This document shows, in pieces, positions 1-9,441 of a DNA stretch of 64,000 nt. The position numbers and the translations under genes were made by a program. Position 1 is the stretch's first letter. The number at the start of each line of letters is the position of its first letter. The stretch is taken from the NCBI RefSeq assembly GCF_034427455.1, contig NZ_JAXQNN010000002.1, positions 558,001 through 622,000 of the forward strand. Reading direction: 5' to 3'. The notes under the pieces were generated by a model, which made no database searches, was not told where the DNA came from, and saw only the letters and a list, made by a program, of their open reading frames with translations. This DNA comes from Jeotgalibacillus haloalkalitolerans (GTDB taxonomy: Bacteria; Bacillota; Bacilli; Bacillales; Jeotgalibacillaceae).

Positions 1-187
1 AAGCCTCCGCGGTAAGCGGGTCATCGCCCACATGCCATTGTGGATCGCCCGCAAACCTTACTCCCAGAAAAAGCCCAAAGCTGGGCGCCTCAAGCCAAAA
101 CCAGGAACTTCATCGATATGCCCTTTAGTGGATTTTTAGGCCCACCTTCGGAATCGGCGGACTGACTAGAATACTGCACCACCCATT
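1..187 (-). ncRNA. ole: Probable OLE RNA, 5' part (cut by window edge)
   Basis: Directly downstream of ispA there is no ORF but a GC-richer segment with nested stems: 127-146 (CCACC/GGTGG type), 73-86 (GCCCA/TGGGC) and 16-52 (GCGGG/CCCGC with inner CCACA/TGTGG). OLE (ornate, large, extremophilic) RNA is about 600 nt and is known to lie next to ispA in an operon with xseAB, folD and nusB in extremophilic Bacillales, which matches this position and neighbourhood. It binds the membrane protein OapA, whose gene is normally adjacent and would have to be left of this window. The 5' end is placed about 7 nt after an extended -10 element. Identification rests on location and structure, not on an alignment; another structured RNA (for example a 6S RNA) is the alternative. 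Confidence 0.6.
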
Positions 188-193
188 TAGGGA

Positions 194-227
194 AGTATAA
201 CATATTCATTTTTCTGCTGTCTTGCAA
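194..227 (-). promoter_or_regulatory. Extended -10 promoter for the structured RNA
   Basis: On the minus strand TATACT (199-194) is preceded by TG one base upstream, an extended -10. A TTGCAA at 227-222 is a poor -35 because the spacing is about 22 bp. It would start an RNA near 187, just past the ispA stop, in addition to any read-through from the operon. Confidence 0.45.
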
Positions 228-232
228 TACAC

Positions 233-1111
233 TCAGTTTTTCCGGCTGCCGATTAAATCAGTCAACTCCAATAGCAGTAAAGGTTCAGGATGCAGATCAA
301 AAAGCAATCCTCTCGCTTCAGAAAGATGGTAACTGAGTTTTTCTTTTGCTTTATTCATACCCAGTATCGCCGGGTATGTGCTTTTTTGACGTCCTTCATC
401 ACTGCCGACAGGTTTACCGATTTCATCCTGATTACCCTCAACGTCAAGAATGTCATCTCTGATCTGGAATGCAAGTCCGATGTGTTCGGCAAATAGCCGC
501 AGTTTATTTAAGTCTGATTCAGTCAGGCCGCTCATCACACCACCTGCAGCAGCTGCAAACTCCAGCAGTCTGCCAGTTTTACGTCTGTGGACAGATTCCA
601 ACTGTTCAAGTGTTAATGATGCATTCTCACCTTCAATATCAGCCATCTGCCCGCCAACCATTCCTTCAGCGCCGGCAGCATTTGCAAGCATTGAGATCAT
701 TCTCACTTTAGAATGGGCATCGATTGAGGAATCAGCTACCAGTTCAAAACTTCTTGTCAATAATGCATCTCCCGAAAGAATAGCAGTCGCTTCTCCAAAT
801 ACTTTATGATTTGTAGGCAGCCCTCTTCTTAAATCGTCATCATCCATGCTTGGAAGATCATCATGAATCAGCGAGTACGTGTGAATCATTTCAAGCGCCG
901 CAGCTGTTTTAAGTCCTTTATCAGTATCCGCACCGAATGTTTCCATCACAGCAAGTAATAATAATGGACGTATTCTTTTTCCACCTGCTTTTATAGAATA
1001 CAACATTGATTCTTTAAGTGTATCAGGTGTACTGAGCGACCTGATTGCAGAAATCAGTTCTTCTTCTATCAGGCTTTTTTGAATATTGCTGAATTGTCCA
1101 AGCATATTCAT
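233..1111 (-). CDS. ispA: Farnesyl diphosphate synthase (polyprenyl synthetase)
   Basis: Condenses isopentenyl diphosphate with dimethylallyl and geranyl diphosphate to give farnesyl diphosphate, the precursor of undecaprenyl carriers and quinone tails. The 292-residue protein has both aspartate-rich metal-binding motifs: [14 protein letters not shown] near residue 88 and DDILD near 217, plus GGKRIRP near 43. Length is normal for the bacterial short-chain family (B. subtilis YqiD). The ATG overlaps the xseB stop (ATGA) and is preceded by GAGGAG, so translation is coupled. It is the last protein gene of the accB-to-ispA block here, followed at once by the structured RNA. Confidence 0.95.
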   Translation of the reverse strand: MNMLGQFSNIQKSLIEEELISAIRSLSTPDTLKESMLYSIKAGGKRIRPLLLLAVMETFGADTDKGLKTAAALEMIHTYSLIHDDLPSMDDDDLRRGLPTNHKVFGEATAILSGDALLTRSFELVADSSIDAHSKVRMISMLANAAGAEGMVGGQMADIEGENASLTLEQLESVHRRKTGRLLEFAAAAGGVMSGLTESDLNKLRLFAEHIGLAFQIRDDILDVEGNQDEIGKPVGSDEGRQKSTYPAILGMNKAKEKLSYHLSEARGLLFDLHPEPLLLLELTDLIGSRKN

Positions 1112-1341
1112 TCAGATAACTCCTCTGGATCGATTGGTGTTTCCCCATCTTCAGTCATCATAACAGCCAGCTGCTTTTCTGCGCTTTGCAGTTTTTCATG
1201 ACAAAGCTTGGACAGCTCCACACCTTTTTTATAATAATCAATTGCTTCTTCCAAAGGGACGTCCCCCTCTTCCAGCTTTGCAACGATTTCTTCAAGACCT
1301 TCCACTGCTTCTTCAAATGAATATTCTTTATTTTTCTCCAT
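1108..1341 (-). CDS. xseB: Exodeoxyribonuclease VII small subunit
   Basis: 77-residue, acidic, helical small subunit that binds several copies per XseA to form exonuclease VII, which degrades single-stranded DNA from both ends. The family core [19 protein letters not shown] and the [12 protein letters not shown] helix are present. I place the start at the ATG at 1341, 10 bases after an AAGGTGGAG ribosome site, rather than at a GTG three codons earlier that touches that site. It overlaps the xseA end by 14 bases and the ispA start by 4, typical tight coupling. Confidence 0.93.
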   Translation of the reverse strand: MEKNKEYSFEEAVEGLEEIVAKLEEGDVPLEEAIDYYKKGVELSKLCHEKLQSAEKQLAVMMTEDGETPIDPEELSE

Positions 1342-2689
1342 GCTTATCACGCTCCACCTTTTGCTCTACTGTACAGATTAAATCTGCCGCTTGAAGTGAT
1401 ACTGTAATTTTATCTCCAGCGTCTACCTGTTCGCTACTTTTAATAAGCTCATTTGAATCATTAAACACAAGAGAATACCCTCTATTCATTATTTTAAGCG
1501 GACTTAACGCTTCAAGGGATGCGGTCGCCTGTATAAAACGCTGTCTGCTCGCGTTCACTTTTTTTGATGATGTGTTTTCGAGCCTGTCCATTAAGCGGTC
1601 CAGATGATTTTTTTTACGTTCAATTTGGTTTGAAGGATTCAGTCTAATTAATTTTTCGTGGATTCTTTCTCTTTTTATTTTGGCTTTTTGAATGATTGCT
1701 GCACTTTCTCTGTACAGACGTTCATTTAGTCTGTCTAAGTTTTGTGCGTGCGGTTCAATCATTTTTTCAGGCCTTCTGAAAACGATTGAGTCCGTCTGCT
1801 TTTTTAATTGCTGTTTTTGATATTGGATCAGCTGGGCTATTGCTCTGTGTGACCTTACTTCCATACTCATAATCCGCTCTCTGACCTCTTCTATATGAGG
1901 AACTGCAATCTCTGCAGCTGCTGTTGGCGTCGGTGCCCGTAAGTCTGCAGCAAAGTCTGCAATTGTGACATCCGTTTCATGACCGACAGCTGATATGACC
2001 GGAACAGGAAAAGAAGCAATCTCTCTTGCAATCTGTTCATCATTAAATGCCCATAGCTCTTCAATGGATCCTCCGCCACGGCCGATGATTAACAGATCAA
2101 GTGAGGAATCCCCTGCAGCAGCATTAAGTGCCTGAAGAATCGATGGCACCGCTTTTTCCCCCTGTACAGAACAGGGGTACAACCGGATGCCTGCAACCGG
2201 ATACCTTCTTCCAGCTGTGGTCATGATGTCTTTAATGACCGCTCCGGAAGCTGATGTAATCACGCCGATATTTTCAGGATACGCTGGCAGGGATCTTTTT
2301 CTGCCCTGATCAAATAAACCTTCCTTCTGAAGCTTTTCTTTCAGCTGTTCATAAGCAAGATACAGTGCCCCCACACCATCAGGCTCCATCTTTTTAACAT
2401 ACAGCTGATATTGCCCGCTTGATTCAAATACGGATACATCTGCCTGAAGCAGCACTTCCATGCCGTTTTCCGGTTTAAACTTAAGTGAGGATGCAGCAGA
2501 TGAAAACATGACTGCACTGATTCTGGTTTTCTGATCTTTTAATGTGAAGTACATATGACCGCTTGAAGGCTGCTTCAGATTAGAGATTTCACCTTTAATG
2601 TAGACACCGCTTAAATGGGGATCAGCATCAAACTTTCTTTTTATGTATTTAGTCAGTGCACTGACAGTTAAGTATCTTAAAGTGGACAT
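1328..2689 (-). CDS. xseA: Exodeoxyribonuclease VII large subunit
   Basis: Catalytic subunit of exonuclease VII, 453 residues, as in B. subtilis. An N-terminal OB-fold (residues about 5-105, with VYIKGEISN and HMYFTLKD) is followed by the catalytic domain containing the conserved [14 protein letters not shown] and the [10 protein letters not shown] and [12 protein letters not shown] signatures, then a long coiled-coil region that binds XseB, and a C-terminal RGYSLV motif. Start ATG with AGGAGT upstream. A strong stem-loop lies between it and folD, so its expression may be partly uncoupled from the upstream genes. Confidence 0.96.
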   Translation of the reverse strand: MSTLRYLTVSALTKYIKRKFDADPHLSGVYIKGEISNLKQPSSGHMYFTLKDQKTRISAVMFSSAASSLKFKPENGMEVLLQADVSVFESSGQYQLYVKKMEPDGVGALYLAYEQLKEKLQKEGLFDQGRKRSLPAYPENIGVITSASGAVIKDIMTTAGRRYPVAGIRLYPCSVQGEKAVPSILQALNAAAGDSSLDLLIIGRGGGSIEELWAFNDEQIAREIASFPVPVISAVGHETDVTIADFAADLRAPTPTAAAEIAVPHIEEVRERIMSMEVRSHRAIAQLIQYQKQQLKKQTDSIVFRRPEKMIEPHAQNLDRLNERLYRESAAIIQKAKIKRERIHEKLIRLNPSNQIERKKNHLDRLMDRLENTSSKKVNASRQRFIQATASLEALSPLKIMNRGYSLVFNDSNELIKSSEQVDAGDKITVSLQAADLICTVEQKVERDKHGEK

Positions 2690-2710
2690 TTTAACACTCC
2701 TAAATCGTCA

Positions 2711-2744
2711 AAAGCGGTTCCGAGTGACTTCATCGGAACCGCTA
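2711..2744 (-). terminator. Stem-loop between folD and xseA
   Basis: Inverted repeat AGCGGTTCCGA ... TCGGAACCGCT followed on the minus strand by TTTTG. It could be an intrinsic terminator or attenuator; the short T run suggests incomplete termination. Confidence 0.6.
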
Positions 2745-2759
2745 AGCTGATACTTTATG

Positions 2760-3605
2760 TTATCTTGAGAAACGCTCAGCTGATTCAACTGTATTAAACA
2801 GCAGCATTGTAATGGTCATTGGTCCTACACCGCCGGGAACCGGAGTGATTGCTGATGCTTTTAGTCTGCACTGGTCATAATCAACATCACCACATAATTT
2901 CCCTTCTTCATCACGGTTCATCCCGACATCTATAACCACTGCCCCGCTTTTAATATGATCTGCGGTAATCAGATTGCGTATACCCGCAGCAGCAATTAAA
3001 ATATCAGCCTGCGCAGTATGCGTTTTAAGATCTGCTGTTTTAGAATGACAATACGTTACGGTGGCGCTTTTTCCGAGCAGGAGCTGACCCATCGGCTTTC
3101 CGACAATATTGCTTCTTCCAACAACCACAGCATGTTTACCTGCAGGGTCAATTTCCTGGAATTCAAGCATTTTCATGATTCCATTCGGCGTACACGGATA
3201 AAAAGCTTCTCCTCCAGCCTGCAGTCTTCCAATGTTAATCGGATGAAATCCATCAACATCTTTTGAAGGATAAATTGCTTCTATTACTGACGTTTCACTG
3301 ATATGGGCAGGCAGTGGCAGTTGAACAAGGATCCCATGAATCAGCTGGTCTTCATTAAGCTCCTGAATGATATCAAGAAGTTCTGATTCCTTTACAGTGT
3401 CAGGCAGTTTTACCAGCTTAGAATAAATGCCCAGGTCTTCACACGCTTTCTGCTTCATTGATACATATGTCTTTGAAGCCTGGTTATCCCCGATCAGAAT
3501 AACAGCCAGTCCAGGTGTGATATCCTCCAATTGGTTAATTCTGTCTTTTAACTGTGCTCGCATTGTTTGAGCAATTTTTTTACCATCAATAATTTCAGCA
3601 GACAT
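2760..3605 (-). CDS. folD: Bifunctional methylenetetrahydrofolate dehydrogenase/cyclohydrolase
   Basis: Interconverts 5,10-methylene-THF, 5,10-methenyl-THF and 10-formyl-THF with NADP. 281 residues, normal length. Visible signatures: the substrate motif [14 protein letters not shown] with catalytic Tyr/Lys (about residues 48-52), [19 protein letters not shown], the nucleotide-binding [12 protein letters not shown], and the C-terminal [12 protein letters not shown]. Lies 19 bases after nusB. Together with the glycine cleavage genes and the 5-formyl-THF cyclo-ligase in this window it supplies one-carbon units. Confidence 0.97.
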   Translation of the reverse strand: MSAEIIDGKKIAQTMRAQLKDRINQLEDITPGLAVILIGDNQASKTYVSMKQKACEDLGIYSKLVKLPDTVKESELLDIIQELNEDQLIHGILVQLPLPAHISETSVIEAIYPSKDVDGFHPINIGRLQAGGEAFYPCTPNGIMKMLEFQEIDPAGKHAVVVGRSNIVGKPMGQLLLGKSATVTYCHSKTADLKTHTAQADILIAAAGIRNLITADHIKSGAVVIDVGMNRDEEGKLCGDVDYDQCRLKASAITPVPGGVGPMTITMLLFNTVESAERFSR

Positions 3606-3624
3606 TCAACGTTCCTCCCGTGAT

Positions 3625-4026
3625 TCAATCACGTGAATGTAAGTGAGACACTACCTTCGAAAGAAGTCCATTCACGAATTTGCTTGATTTTTCATCACCG
3701 AAACGCTTTGAAATTTCAACCGCTTCATTCAGAACCACATTATGAGGCACATCATCTTTTTTGTATAAAAGTTCATACAGCGCAACTCTCAGAATGTTGC
3801 GGTCTACTCTTGCAAGGCGTTCGATCTTCCATTTTTCAAGATGATTCTGTATAACCTGGTCAATTTCTGACAGGTGACCGCTCACACCCTCTACCAGGTC
3901 TGTTAAATAATCGTCGTGTTTTTCGTCTTCCAGAATATTTTCAATCGCTGTTTCCGGCGTCATTTCATTCATTTCCATTTGGAATAACGCTTGCAGCGCT
4001 TTCTCTCTGGCCGTTCTTCTTTTCAT
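3625..4026 (-). CDS. nusB: Transcription antitermination factor NusB
   Basis: 133-residue all-helical RNA-binding protein that with NusE (S10) binds boxA in rRNA leader transcripts and prevents premature termination. Starts with RRTAREKALQALFQMEM and contains the conserved RVDRNILRVALYELLY and VVLNEAVEISKRFGDEKSSKFVNGLL segments. It follows the yqhY terminator, so a promoter should lie within 4027-4160. Gene order yqhY-nusB-folD matches B. subtilis. Confidence 0.96.
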   Translation of the reverse strand: MKRRTAREKALQALFQMEMNEMTPETAIENILEDEKHDDYLTDLVEGVSGHLSEIDQVIQNHLEKWKIERLARVDRNILRVALYELLYKKDDVPHNVVLNEAVEISKRFGDEKSSKFVNGLLSKVVSHLHSRD

Positions 4027-4160
4027 TTCAGGTTTAACTCCTTCTCTATTTGCATAAAATCCATGTCATAAAAAGATCATAGCATAAAATGAGGCTTCCT
4101 ACTAACTGAACATAGCATGAAATATAAAATTCAGTTCAGGTATGCGCTTTCATTGCGCAT

Positions 4161-4196
4161 AAAAAAGACAACAGCATTTTCAGCTGTTGTCTTTTT
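4161..4196 (-). terminator. Intrinsic terminator after yqhY
   Basis: Stem GACAACAGC/GCTGTTGTC (4167-4191) with a six-base T run on the minus strand; T run also on the plus side. A second small hairpin, TATGCGC/GCGCATA, lies at 4141-4161. Confidence 0.85.
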
Positions 4197-4198
4197 GG

Positions 4199-4612
4199 TT
4201 ATTCTTTATCATCATCGTCAGCTTTTGCTGATTCAAACTGTATACCGACTACGTGAATATTTACTTCGTCTGCCTCTAGTGCAGTCATATTCAGCAGTGT
4301 CTGGCGGATATTATCCTGAAGCTTTTGCGCAACCTCAGGGATCGCTGCACCAAATTTCACTGTGCAGTAAACGTCCAGTGTAATCCCTTCTTCACCAAGC
4401 TCCACTTTAATGCCCTTACCATGATTTTTTTTACCCAGTCTTTCTGCTACGCCTGATGCAAAATTGCCTCTCATTTGAGCAATTCCATCGACCTCAGATG
4501 CAGCAATACCTGCGATTACTTCAATCACTTCAGGAGCAATTTCGACTTTACCGAGCTGGTTGTGCGCAATACTGCTCATTTGCAGTAAATGATTTTCGTT
4601 TTCAGCAGTCAT
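4199..4612 (-). CDS. yqhY: Asp23/Gls24 family envelope stress protein YqhY
   Basis: 137 residues of the Asp23/Gls24 family. The core GKVEIAPEVIEVIAGIAASEVDGI and the GITLDVYCTVKFGAAIPEVAQKLQDNI segment are conserved; the C-terminus is an acidic tail (KADDDDKE). The gene lies 12 bases after accC, and in B. subtilis this linkage reflects a role in keeping acetyl-CoA carboxylase activity in check; that role is family knowledge, not seen here. ATG preceded by AAGAGGGGG. Confidence 0.92.
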   Translation of the reverse strand: MTAENENHLLQMSSIAHNQLGKVEIAPEVIEVIAGIAASEVDGIAQMRGNFASGVAERLGKKNHGKGIKVELGEEGITLDVYCTVKFGAAIPEVAQKLQDNIRQTLLNMTALEADEVNIHVVGIQFESAKADDDDKE

Positions 4613-4624
4613 ATGATCCCCCTC

Positions 4625-5986
4625 TTAATCAGCCTTTTTTGTCATGATATCATACTTCTCAAGAAATTTCGTATTGAAGTCTCCACCTGTAAATACATCA
4701 TGGTTTAACAGCTTTAAATGGAATGGAATCGTTGTATGGACGCCCTCAATCACGAATTCAGACAGTGCACGCTTCATTTTTGCAATTGCCTCTTCACGCG
4801 TGTCCCCATAAGTAATCACTTTAGCAATCATAGAATCATAATATGGCGGGATCTCATAACCTGTGTATGCAGCGGAATCAATTCTGACACCAGGACCACC
4901 CGGCGGAAGATACATTGTGATTTTTCCTGCTGAAGGCATAAAGTTCTTTTCAGGGTTTTCTGCATTAATTCTGCATTCCATTGACCATCCGGAAAAAGTG
5001 ACTTCTTCCTGCGAAATGCTCAGCTTCTCACCGGATGCAACTTTGATCTGCTCTTTAATCAGATCAACACCTGTCACCATTTCAGTTACCGGATGCTCTA
5101 CCTGAATTCTCGTGTTCATTTCCATAAAATAAAATGATTTTTCATTATGATCATAGATGAACTCAACTGTTCCTGCTCCAGTGTAACCGACTGCTTCAGC
5201 AGCTTTAACAGCAGCATCACCCATTTGCTCACGAACGTCCTGGTCAAGAGCAGGAGATGGTGTTTCTTCAAGAAGCTTTTGAAGTCTTCTCTGAATCGTG
5301 CAATCACGCTCGCCAAGGTGAATGGTCTGTCCGTGTGTATCAGCCATGACCTGAATTTCAACGTGGCGGAAGTCTTCTATGAACTTCTCTATGTAGACGC
5401 CTGGATTACCGAATGCAGCTTCAGCTTCACGCTGCGTATTTCTGATCCCTTTTTCAAGGTCCTCTTTACTGTGTGCCACGCGGATACCTTTTCCGCCGCC
5501 CCCTGCAGTCGCTTTGATAATAACAGGGTAGCCCATATCTTCAGCCAGCGCCAGGCCATCTTCAACAGAAGCAACAATGCCTTTTGAACCGGGAACAACC
5601 GGTACGCCTGCTTCTCTCATTGTTTCACGCGCTACATCTTTTGTCCCCATCTTTGAAATCGCTTCAGGACTCGGACCGATAAAGGTAACATTACAATCTC
5701 TGCAAAGTTCAGCAAAGTCAACGTTCTCTGCAAGGAACCCGTATCCAGGGTGAATCGCATCAGCACCTGTCAATTTTGCTGCAGAAATTACATTTGTAAA
5801 GTTCAAATAACTGTCTTTTGAAAGTTTTGGACCAATACAGACAGCTTCATCTGCAAGCTGAACGTGCAGTGCTTCTTTATCTGCTTCAGAATACACAGCG
5901 ACCGTTTCAATATTCATTTCTTTACATGCACGAATGATCCGTACTGCAATTTCTCCTCTATTGGCAATCAATACTTTTTTTATCAT
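4625..5986 (-). CDS. accC: Acetyl-CoA carboxylase, biotin carboxylase subunit
   Basis: ATP-dependent carboxylation of biotin on AccB, the first half-reaction of malonyl-CoA synthesis. 453 residues (usual about 450). N-terminal [21 protein letters not shown]-grasp glycine loop [14 protein letters not shown] near 160, and the catalytic [14 protein letters not shown] near 290 are intact. ATG follows AGGAG. Lies 16 bases after accB in the conserved accB-accC pair. Confidence 0.97.
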   Translation of the reverse strand: MIKKVLIANRGEIAVRIIRACKEMNIETVAVYSEADKEALHVQLADEAVCIGPKLSKDSYLNFTNVISAAKLTGADAIHPGYGFLAENVDFAELCRDCNVTFIGPSPEAISKMGTKDVARETMREAGVPVVPGSKGIVASVEDGLALAEDMGYPVIIKATAGGGGKGIRVAHSKEDLEKGIRNTQREAEAAFGNPGVYIEKFIEDFRHVEIQVMADTHGQTIHLGERDCTIQRRLQKLLEETPSPALDQDVREQMGDAAVKAAEAVGYTGAGTVEFIYDHNEKSFYFMEMNTRIQVEHPVTEMVTGVDLIKEQIKVASGEKLSISQEEVTFSGWSMECRINAENPEKNFMPSAGKITMYLPPGGPGVRIDSAAYTGYEIPPYYDSMIAKVITYGDTREEAIAKMKRALSEFVIEGVHTTIPFHLKLLNHDVFTGGDFNTKFLEKYDIMTKKAD

Positions 5987-6002
5987 ACGTCTTCTCTCCT
6001 AA

Positions 6003-6500
6003 CTACTTTTTAACAAGAAACAGAGGCTGTCCGTATTCTACAAGCTGGCCATTTTCAACGAGGATTTTCACAATTTCCCCTTCAGTTTCAGCTTCAATTT
6101 CATTAAATAACTTCATTGCTTCAACAATGCATACAGTTGAATCCGCTGTTACTTTTGATCCTACCTTTACGAATGCTTCTGCATCCGGTGAAGATGCTTC
6201 ATAGAAAGTACCTACCATAGGTGATTTGATTTCAGTCGTATTTTCAAGATCTGCTGCAGGCTCCGGTTTTGTTTCCTGTACCGGTTCCGGTTGTTTTTCT
6301 GCCGGAGCAGGTGCTTTTACTTCTTCAGCCTGTTTAACAGCCGGTTCAGCAGACTGTACAGGTTCAGCCGGTTCAGCAGCTGTTCTTTTTGATTGTTTTC
6401 TTAGTTTAAGCTTTTCGCCATCCTGTTCATATGTAAATTCATCAATTGAGGACTGGTCGATTAGTTTAATAATTTCTCTGATCTCTTGTACTTTTAACAT
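6003..6500 (-). CDS. accB: Acetyl-CoA carboxylase biotin carboxyl carrier protein
   Basis: 165-residue carrier that shuttles carboxybiotin between AccC and the carboxyltransferase. An N-terminal helix region ([15 protein letters not shown]) is joined by a flexible Ala/Pro/Glu-rich linker (about residues 47-90) to a C-terminal biotinyl domain with the canonical [12 protein letters not shown], in which the lysine is biotinylated. I chose the ATG at 6500, preceded by AGGGAG, over an upstream in-frame ATG that would add eight non-conserved residues. The promoter must lie in 6501-6650, beyond the spoIIIA terminator. Confidence 0.95.
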   Translation of the reverse strand: MLKVQEIREIIKLIDQSSIDEFTYEQDGEKLKLRKQSKRTAAEPAEPVQSAEPAVKQAEEVKAPAPAEKQPEPVQETKPEPAADLENTTEIKSPMVGTFYEASSPDAEAFVKVGSKVTADSTVCIVEAMKLFNEIEAETEGEIVKILVENGQLVEYGQPLFLVKK

Positions 6501-6651
6501 TTTTTTACACTCCCTGATCATCATATTAATTAGCAGCAGCTGCTATTATCATACGCTAATACTTAACCAAAATTCAAGACAGCCCTGAAAAGGACTAATA
6601 AAACGCTTTCATAAAACTGATTGTAACACATTTGATTAGCGCTGCATGAAT

Positions 6652-6696
6652 AAAAAAGCCCTTGAAGCCTCCAAACTGGAGCTTCAAGGGCTTTTT
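6652..6696 (-). terminator. Terminator of the spoIIIA operon
   Basis: Long stem GCCCTTGAAGC/GCTTCAAGGGC with A and T runs on both sides, 7 bases after the spoIIIAH stop. It separates the sporulation operon from the accB operon. Confidence 0.9.
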
Positions 6697-6703
6697 GTAA
6701 AAT

Positions 6704-7249
6704 TTATTCAGCCGGCTCAAACATGACAGAAACAAATGTGTTTTCTCCCATTTCCCGGCGTCCAAGCTGAACCAGCTCATTGGCTGCTTCTTTGGAATGT
6801 TCCTGATCAATGGATTTTACGGTGATGAGAACTCTCTCTTCATCTGTTCTGACAAGTGCATCTTCATAACCCATTGCCCTGATCATTGTTTCAATTAATT
6901 TTTCCTTGGATTCAAGTCTGTTCAACTCTTCCATTGCCTCATAGGCCTCATCTTTTTCAGCCGCTGAAAAGTCGGCAGACGCCACTTTAGATGTTAATTG
7001 TTCCTTTAAAGCGCTTCTCTCATCCTGAACTTCCATTCTTAATACATTGAAAAGATCCTCCGGTGAAGACTCTGTCGCTACATCCACTTCATCCTCAAAT
7101 ACCCATTCCTCACCATTTTCAGTGCTGACAACTTCTGAATCTTCATATGTAACAGCAGTCTGAGAAGTCGGTGACATCACATAATATACTGACAGAACTA
7201 CCACAAGACCAATCATTGTCAGTAACCAGACGGTTTGTTTTTTCAGCAT
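6704..7249 (-). CDS. spoIIIAH: Stage III sporulation protein AH (engulfment channel, mother-cell side)
   Basis: 181 residues; B. subtilis SpoIIIAH is about 218. One N-terminal membrane segment (about residues 7-25, VWLLTMIGLVVVLSVYYVM) precedes an acidic linker and a C-terminal EscJ/PrgK-like ring-building domain (about 80-180, with EEKLIETMIRAMGYEDALV-like helix-strand pattern). In the forming spore it docks with forespore SpoIIQ across the intermembrane space. Last gene of the spoIIIA operon, 12 bases after AG, ATG with AGGGGATG site. Confidence 0.93.
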   Translation of the reverse strand: MLKKQTVWLLTMIGLVVVLSVYYVMSPTSQTAVTYEDSEVVSTENGEEWVFEDEVDVATESSPEDLFNVLRMEVQDERSALKEQLTSKVASADFSAAEKDEAYEAMEELNRLESKEKLIETMIRAMGYEDALVRTDEERVLITVKSIDQEHSKEAANELVQLGRREMGENTFVSVMFEPAE

Positions 7250-7261
7250 TCGCTCATCCCC

Positions 7262-7825
7262 TTAATCATATGGTATGACAGCCACTCTGTGCGTAGAAAC
7301 ATCCAGCGCTTTAGAGACTGCCTCAATAATCCGTTTTTTAACACCTGCTGACTCTGAACCTTCAGCTGCAATTAAAACCCCTGAAACCGGGGGCTTCTCA
7401 ACATACTTTAGTACCGGTTCACCATTTAACGAAGCTTGTCCGAAAACAACTTCTGAAGTTGTTGATTTTCTTCCTGATACCGACTGCTGGTTATCTCTTT
7501 GTTCTTCTCCGCTGTCCTGCTGAATGGATTCATTCCGTTCATAGATCAATCTCTCTCCGCTGCCGAGTGTAATCATGACATCGACTTTAGAAGTGCCGAG
7601 AGACTTTTTCAGGAGCGTAGAGATTTTCTTTTCAAGCTGCCGCTCAAGGTCTGATATTTCTGCACTTGACCTTCCCGGGTCTTCTTCAACCAGGTCAGGT
7701 TTTTGGGGTTCTTTCCCCTGAGTAATGATGAATACGCCTATGATTAGCAGCAATATAATGATTGGAATTTTTTTTTGAAAGGTTGGATCTCTTGAAGAAA
7801 AAATGGTTTCTTTGATTTTTTTCAT
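7262..7825 (-). CDS. spoIIIAG: Stage III sporulation protein AG
   Basis: 187 residues, a little shorter than the B. subtilis protein (about 229). One membrane segment near residues 20-36 (IPIIILLLIIGVFIITQG), then a ring-building motif domain with SLGTSKVDVMITLGSGERLIYERN and GVLIAAEGSESAGVKKRIIEAV. SpoIIIAG forms large rings that make the mother-cell channel facing SpoIIQ. The ATG follows CGGAGGAC. Lies 13 bases after spoIIIAF. Confidence 0.93.
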   Translation of the reverse strand: MKKIKETIFSSRDPTFQKKIPIIILLLIIGVFIITQGKEPQKPDLVEEDPGRSSAEISDLERQLEKKISTLLKKSLGTSKVDVMITLGSGERLIYERNESIQQDSGEEQRDNQQSVSGRKSTTSEVVFGQASLNGEPVLKYVEKPPVSGVLIAAEGSESAGVKKRIIEAVSKALDVSTHRVAVIPYD

Positions 7826-7838
7826 TCTGTCCTCCGGG

Positions 7839-8336
7839 TTATTCAGAAATCATCACGTTTGCCTCAGGGATCTCAAGCAGTCTTGCAACCTGAAAGGATA
7901 TTTTTTCACGGTCCCCCTTATCTTCTGGATTGATAGTCAGCATTACCCTGAACTCATCATTCTGGCTGATAATTTGAAGTGACTGGATTTCACAGCGGCA
8001 CGTCTCTTCAACCAGCGGATGCAGGCTTTGTTCACTTTGTTCTAATATGTATGCAGTCTGACCCGCAGACATGCTTTCAATTACTGCTTCACCGCTGATT
8101 TTTTCTTCCATCACCCATTTCTCAATCCGGTCCGGAAAAGAGATCGTAAAAGACTCTGCGTCATTGATCAGGTGCCTGACAGGGTTCATAAACCAGAATA
8201 AAAATATGAGTCCTGCAGTAAACCGGATAAAAGGTCTCCACGCATCTGTCGGCGTAAGAATATCAGCGACTAGCACCATCAGGATGAGTACAGCCAACCC
8301 TGCCGCCCATTCTGTCATGAACTGGATGTCAATCAC
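7839..8336 (-). CDS. spoIIIAF: Stage III sporulation protein AF
   Basis: 165 residues with two N-terminal membrane segments (about 9-25 and 34-52) and a C-terminal ring-building domain ending GDREKISFQVARLLEIPEANVMI. B. subtilis SpoIIIAF is about 206 residues, so the linker is shorter here. The start is uncertain: the GTG at 8336 overlaps the spoIIIAE stop region (TGAGGTG) without a free ribosome site, so it would depend on translational coupling; the next ATG at 8318 would leave only TEWAAG before the first helix, close to the B. subtilis start. Confidence 0.88.
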   Translation of the reverse strand: MIDIQFMTEWAAGLAVLILMVLVADILTPTDAWRPFIRFTAGLIFLFWFMNPVRHLINDAESFTISFPDRIEKWVMEEKISGEAVIESMSAGQTAYILEQSEQSLHPLVEETCRCEIQSLQIISQNDEFRVMLTINPEDKGDREKISFQVARLLEIPEANVMISE

Positions 8337-8337
8337 C

Positions 8338-9441
8338 TCAACGTATCATGATTGGAATATTACTGATAAACATCACAACAATAATAGAAATGAAAAAAAT
8401 ACAGCTTGTCAGCAACAGTGCTGCAGCCAGGTGAAACATTCCCTTACTGGCTGCATCTACAGCCTCTGTCAGTCTGCTTCCTGCCACAGGCTCCATTACC
8501 ACAGCGGCTAGGCGGTACATCACTGCAATGACCAGCATTTTAATAGCAGGAAAGAGTATGAGCAGCATTAAAATAAACCCGCCCGCAGCGCCGATCATAT
8601 TTTTCGCAAGCATGGATGATGTCATAACAAGATCAGCTGTATCTGAAACGACTTTGCCGACAAAAGGCAGCATTGTCCCTGCGAGTGTCTTCACAGATTT
8701 TGCAGCCACACCATCAGCAGCTGCAGCAGCCGATGTCTGGATTGAAAGAATCGAAACTGACGCCACCGCCGTGACACCCAGAATCCATAACCCGGTCTGT
8801 CTGCATAAGGCAGCCACTTTGCCCATACTGTAACGGTCTGTCAGACAATTCAGCTGATCAAAAAAGATTGAGAAAATAAATAATGGTACAATGACTGATT
8901 TCATCAATGCCGTAATGACATACACCATTGCCAGCAGTATTGGAAAAGAAGCAGCTGATGTCGCAGGACCACCTGAAAGTGTGATCGAAGCAATATATAA
9001 AGGCAGTAATCCATTTAAAAAAGAAGCTGTGACCTGAAGCGATTCAAAAATGACTTCCAAAAAGAGCTGAATGCTTGAAGTAATCGTAATTAGTACAAGC
9101 CCCATCAGAATAAGCGGACTGACCGCAGCTACATTACTGCCGTTAAATGACTGCTCGATCACATGTATAAAAGAACTTAAGAGTAATAAAAGAATTAACC
9201 AGAATATTAAATGCAGATGGTCAGTTATCTGTACCATCGTATAGCTGATCAGCCCCTGTACCCACCCCCATACGCCTTCATCAAAATTAAACACTGCATC
9301 CCAAATTGAACCATCACCAGTTGAAGGAAGAAAATCTCCGTAGCTTTCAGTGATCTCTGTCCAGTAACTTGTCCATGCAGAATGATCCTGTTCTTCAAGC
9401 TGACTTTTGATCAGTTTATCAACTTCCTGATGTTCATTCAT
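8338..9441 (-). CDS. spoIIIAE: Stage III sporulation protein AE, without a signal peptide
   Basis: Polytopic membrane protein of the SpoIIIA channel, 367 residues with about eight hydrophobic segments from residue 74 onward. The family body is clear (GLLPLYIASITLSGGPATSA, LAGTMLPFVGKVVSDTADLV). In B. subtilis the protein is about 399 residues and begins with a Sec-type signal peptide; here the protein starts MNEHQEVDKLIKSQLEEQD, hydrophilic, directly after a good AAGGAAGG ribosome site and abutting the spoIIIAD stop. The missing leader is therefore real in this sequence, not a start-choice artefact. Confidence 0.92.
   Translation of the reverse strand: MNEHQEVDKLIKSQLEEQDHSAWTSYWTEITESYGDFLPSTGDGSIWDAVFNFDEGVWGWVQGLISYTMVQITDHLHLIFWLILLLLLSSFIHVIEQSFNGSNVAAVSPLILMGLVLITITSSIQLFLEVIFESLQVTASFLNGLLPLYIASITLSGGPATSAASFPILLAMVYVITALMKSVIVPLFIFSIFFDQLNCLTDRYSMGKVAALCRQTGLWILGVTAVASVSILSIQTSAAAAADGVAAKSVKTLAGTMLPFVGKVVSDTADLVMTSSMLAKNMIGAAGGFILMLLILFPAIKMLVIAVMYRLAAVVMEPVAGSRLTEAVDAASKGMFHLAAALLLTSCIFFISIIVVMFISNIPIMIR

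Noticed and set aside
1-187. 6S RNA, SRP RNA or RNase P RNA as identity of the end segment
   Set aside because: I could not match any of their hallmark sequences, closing-stem complementarity between the visible ends is only about 5 bp, and the ispA context points to OLE RNA.
4117-4383. Plus-strand ORF of 88 codons over yqhY and its terminator
   Set aside because: It runs through a terminator and antisense to a conserved gene, with no ribosome site.
6595-6810. Minus-strand ORF of 71 codons over the end of spoIIIAH
   Set aside because: It reads through the spoIIIA terminator and overlaps a conserved gene in another frame.
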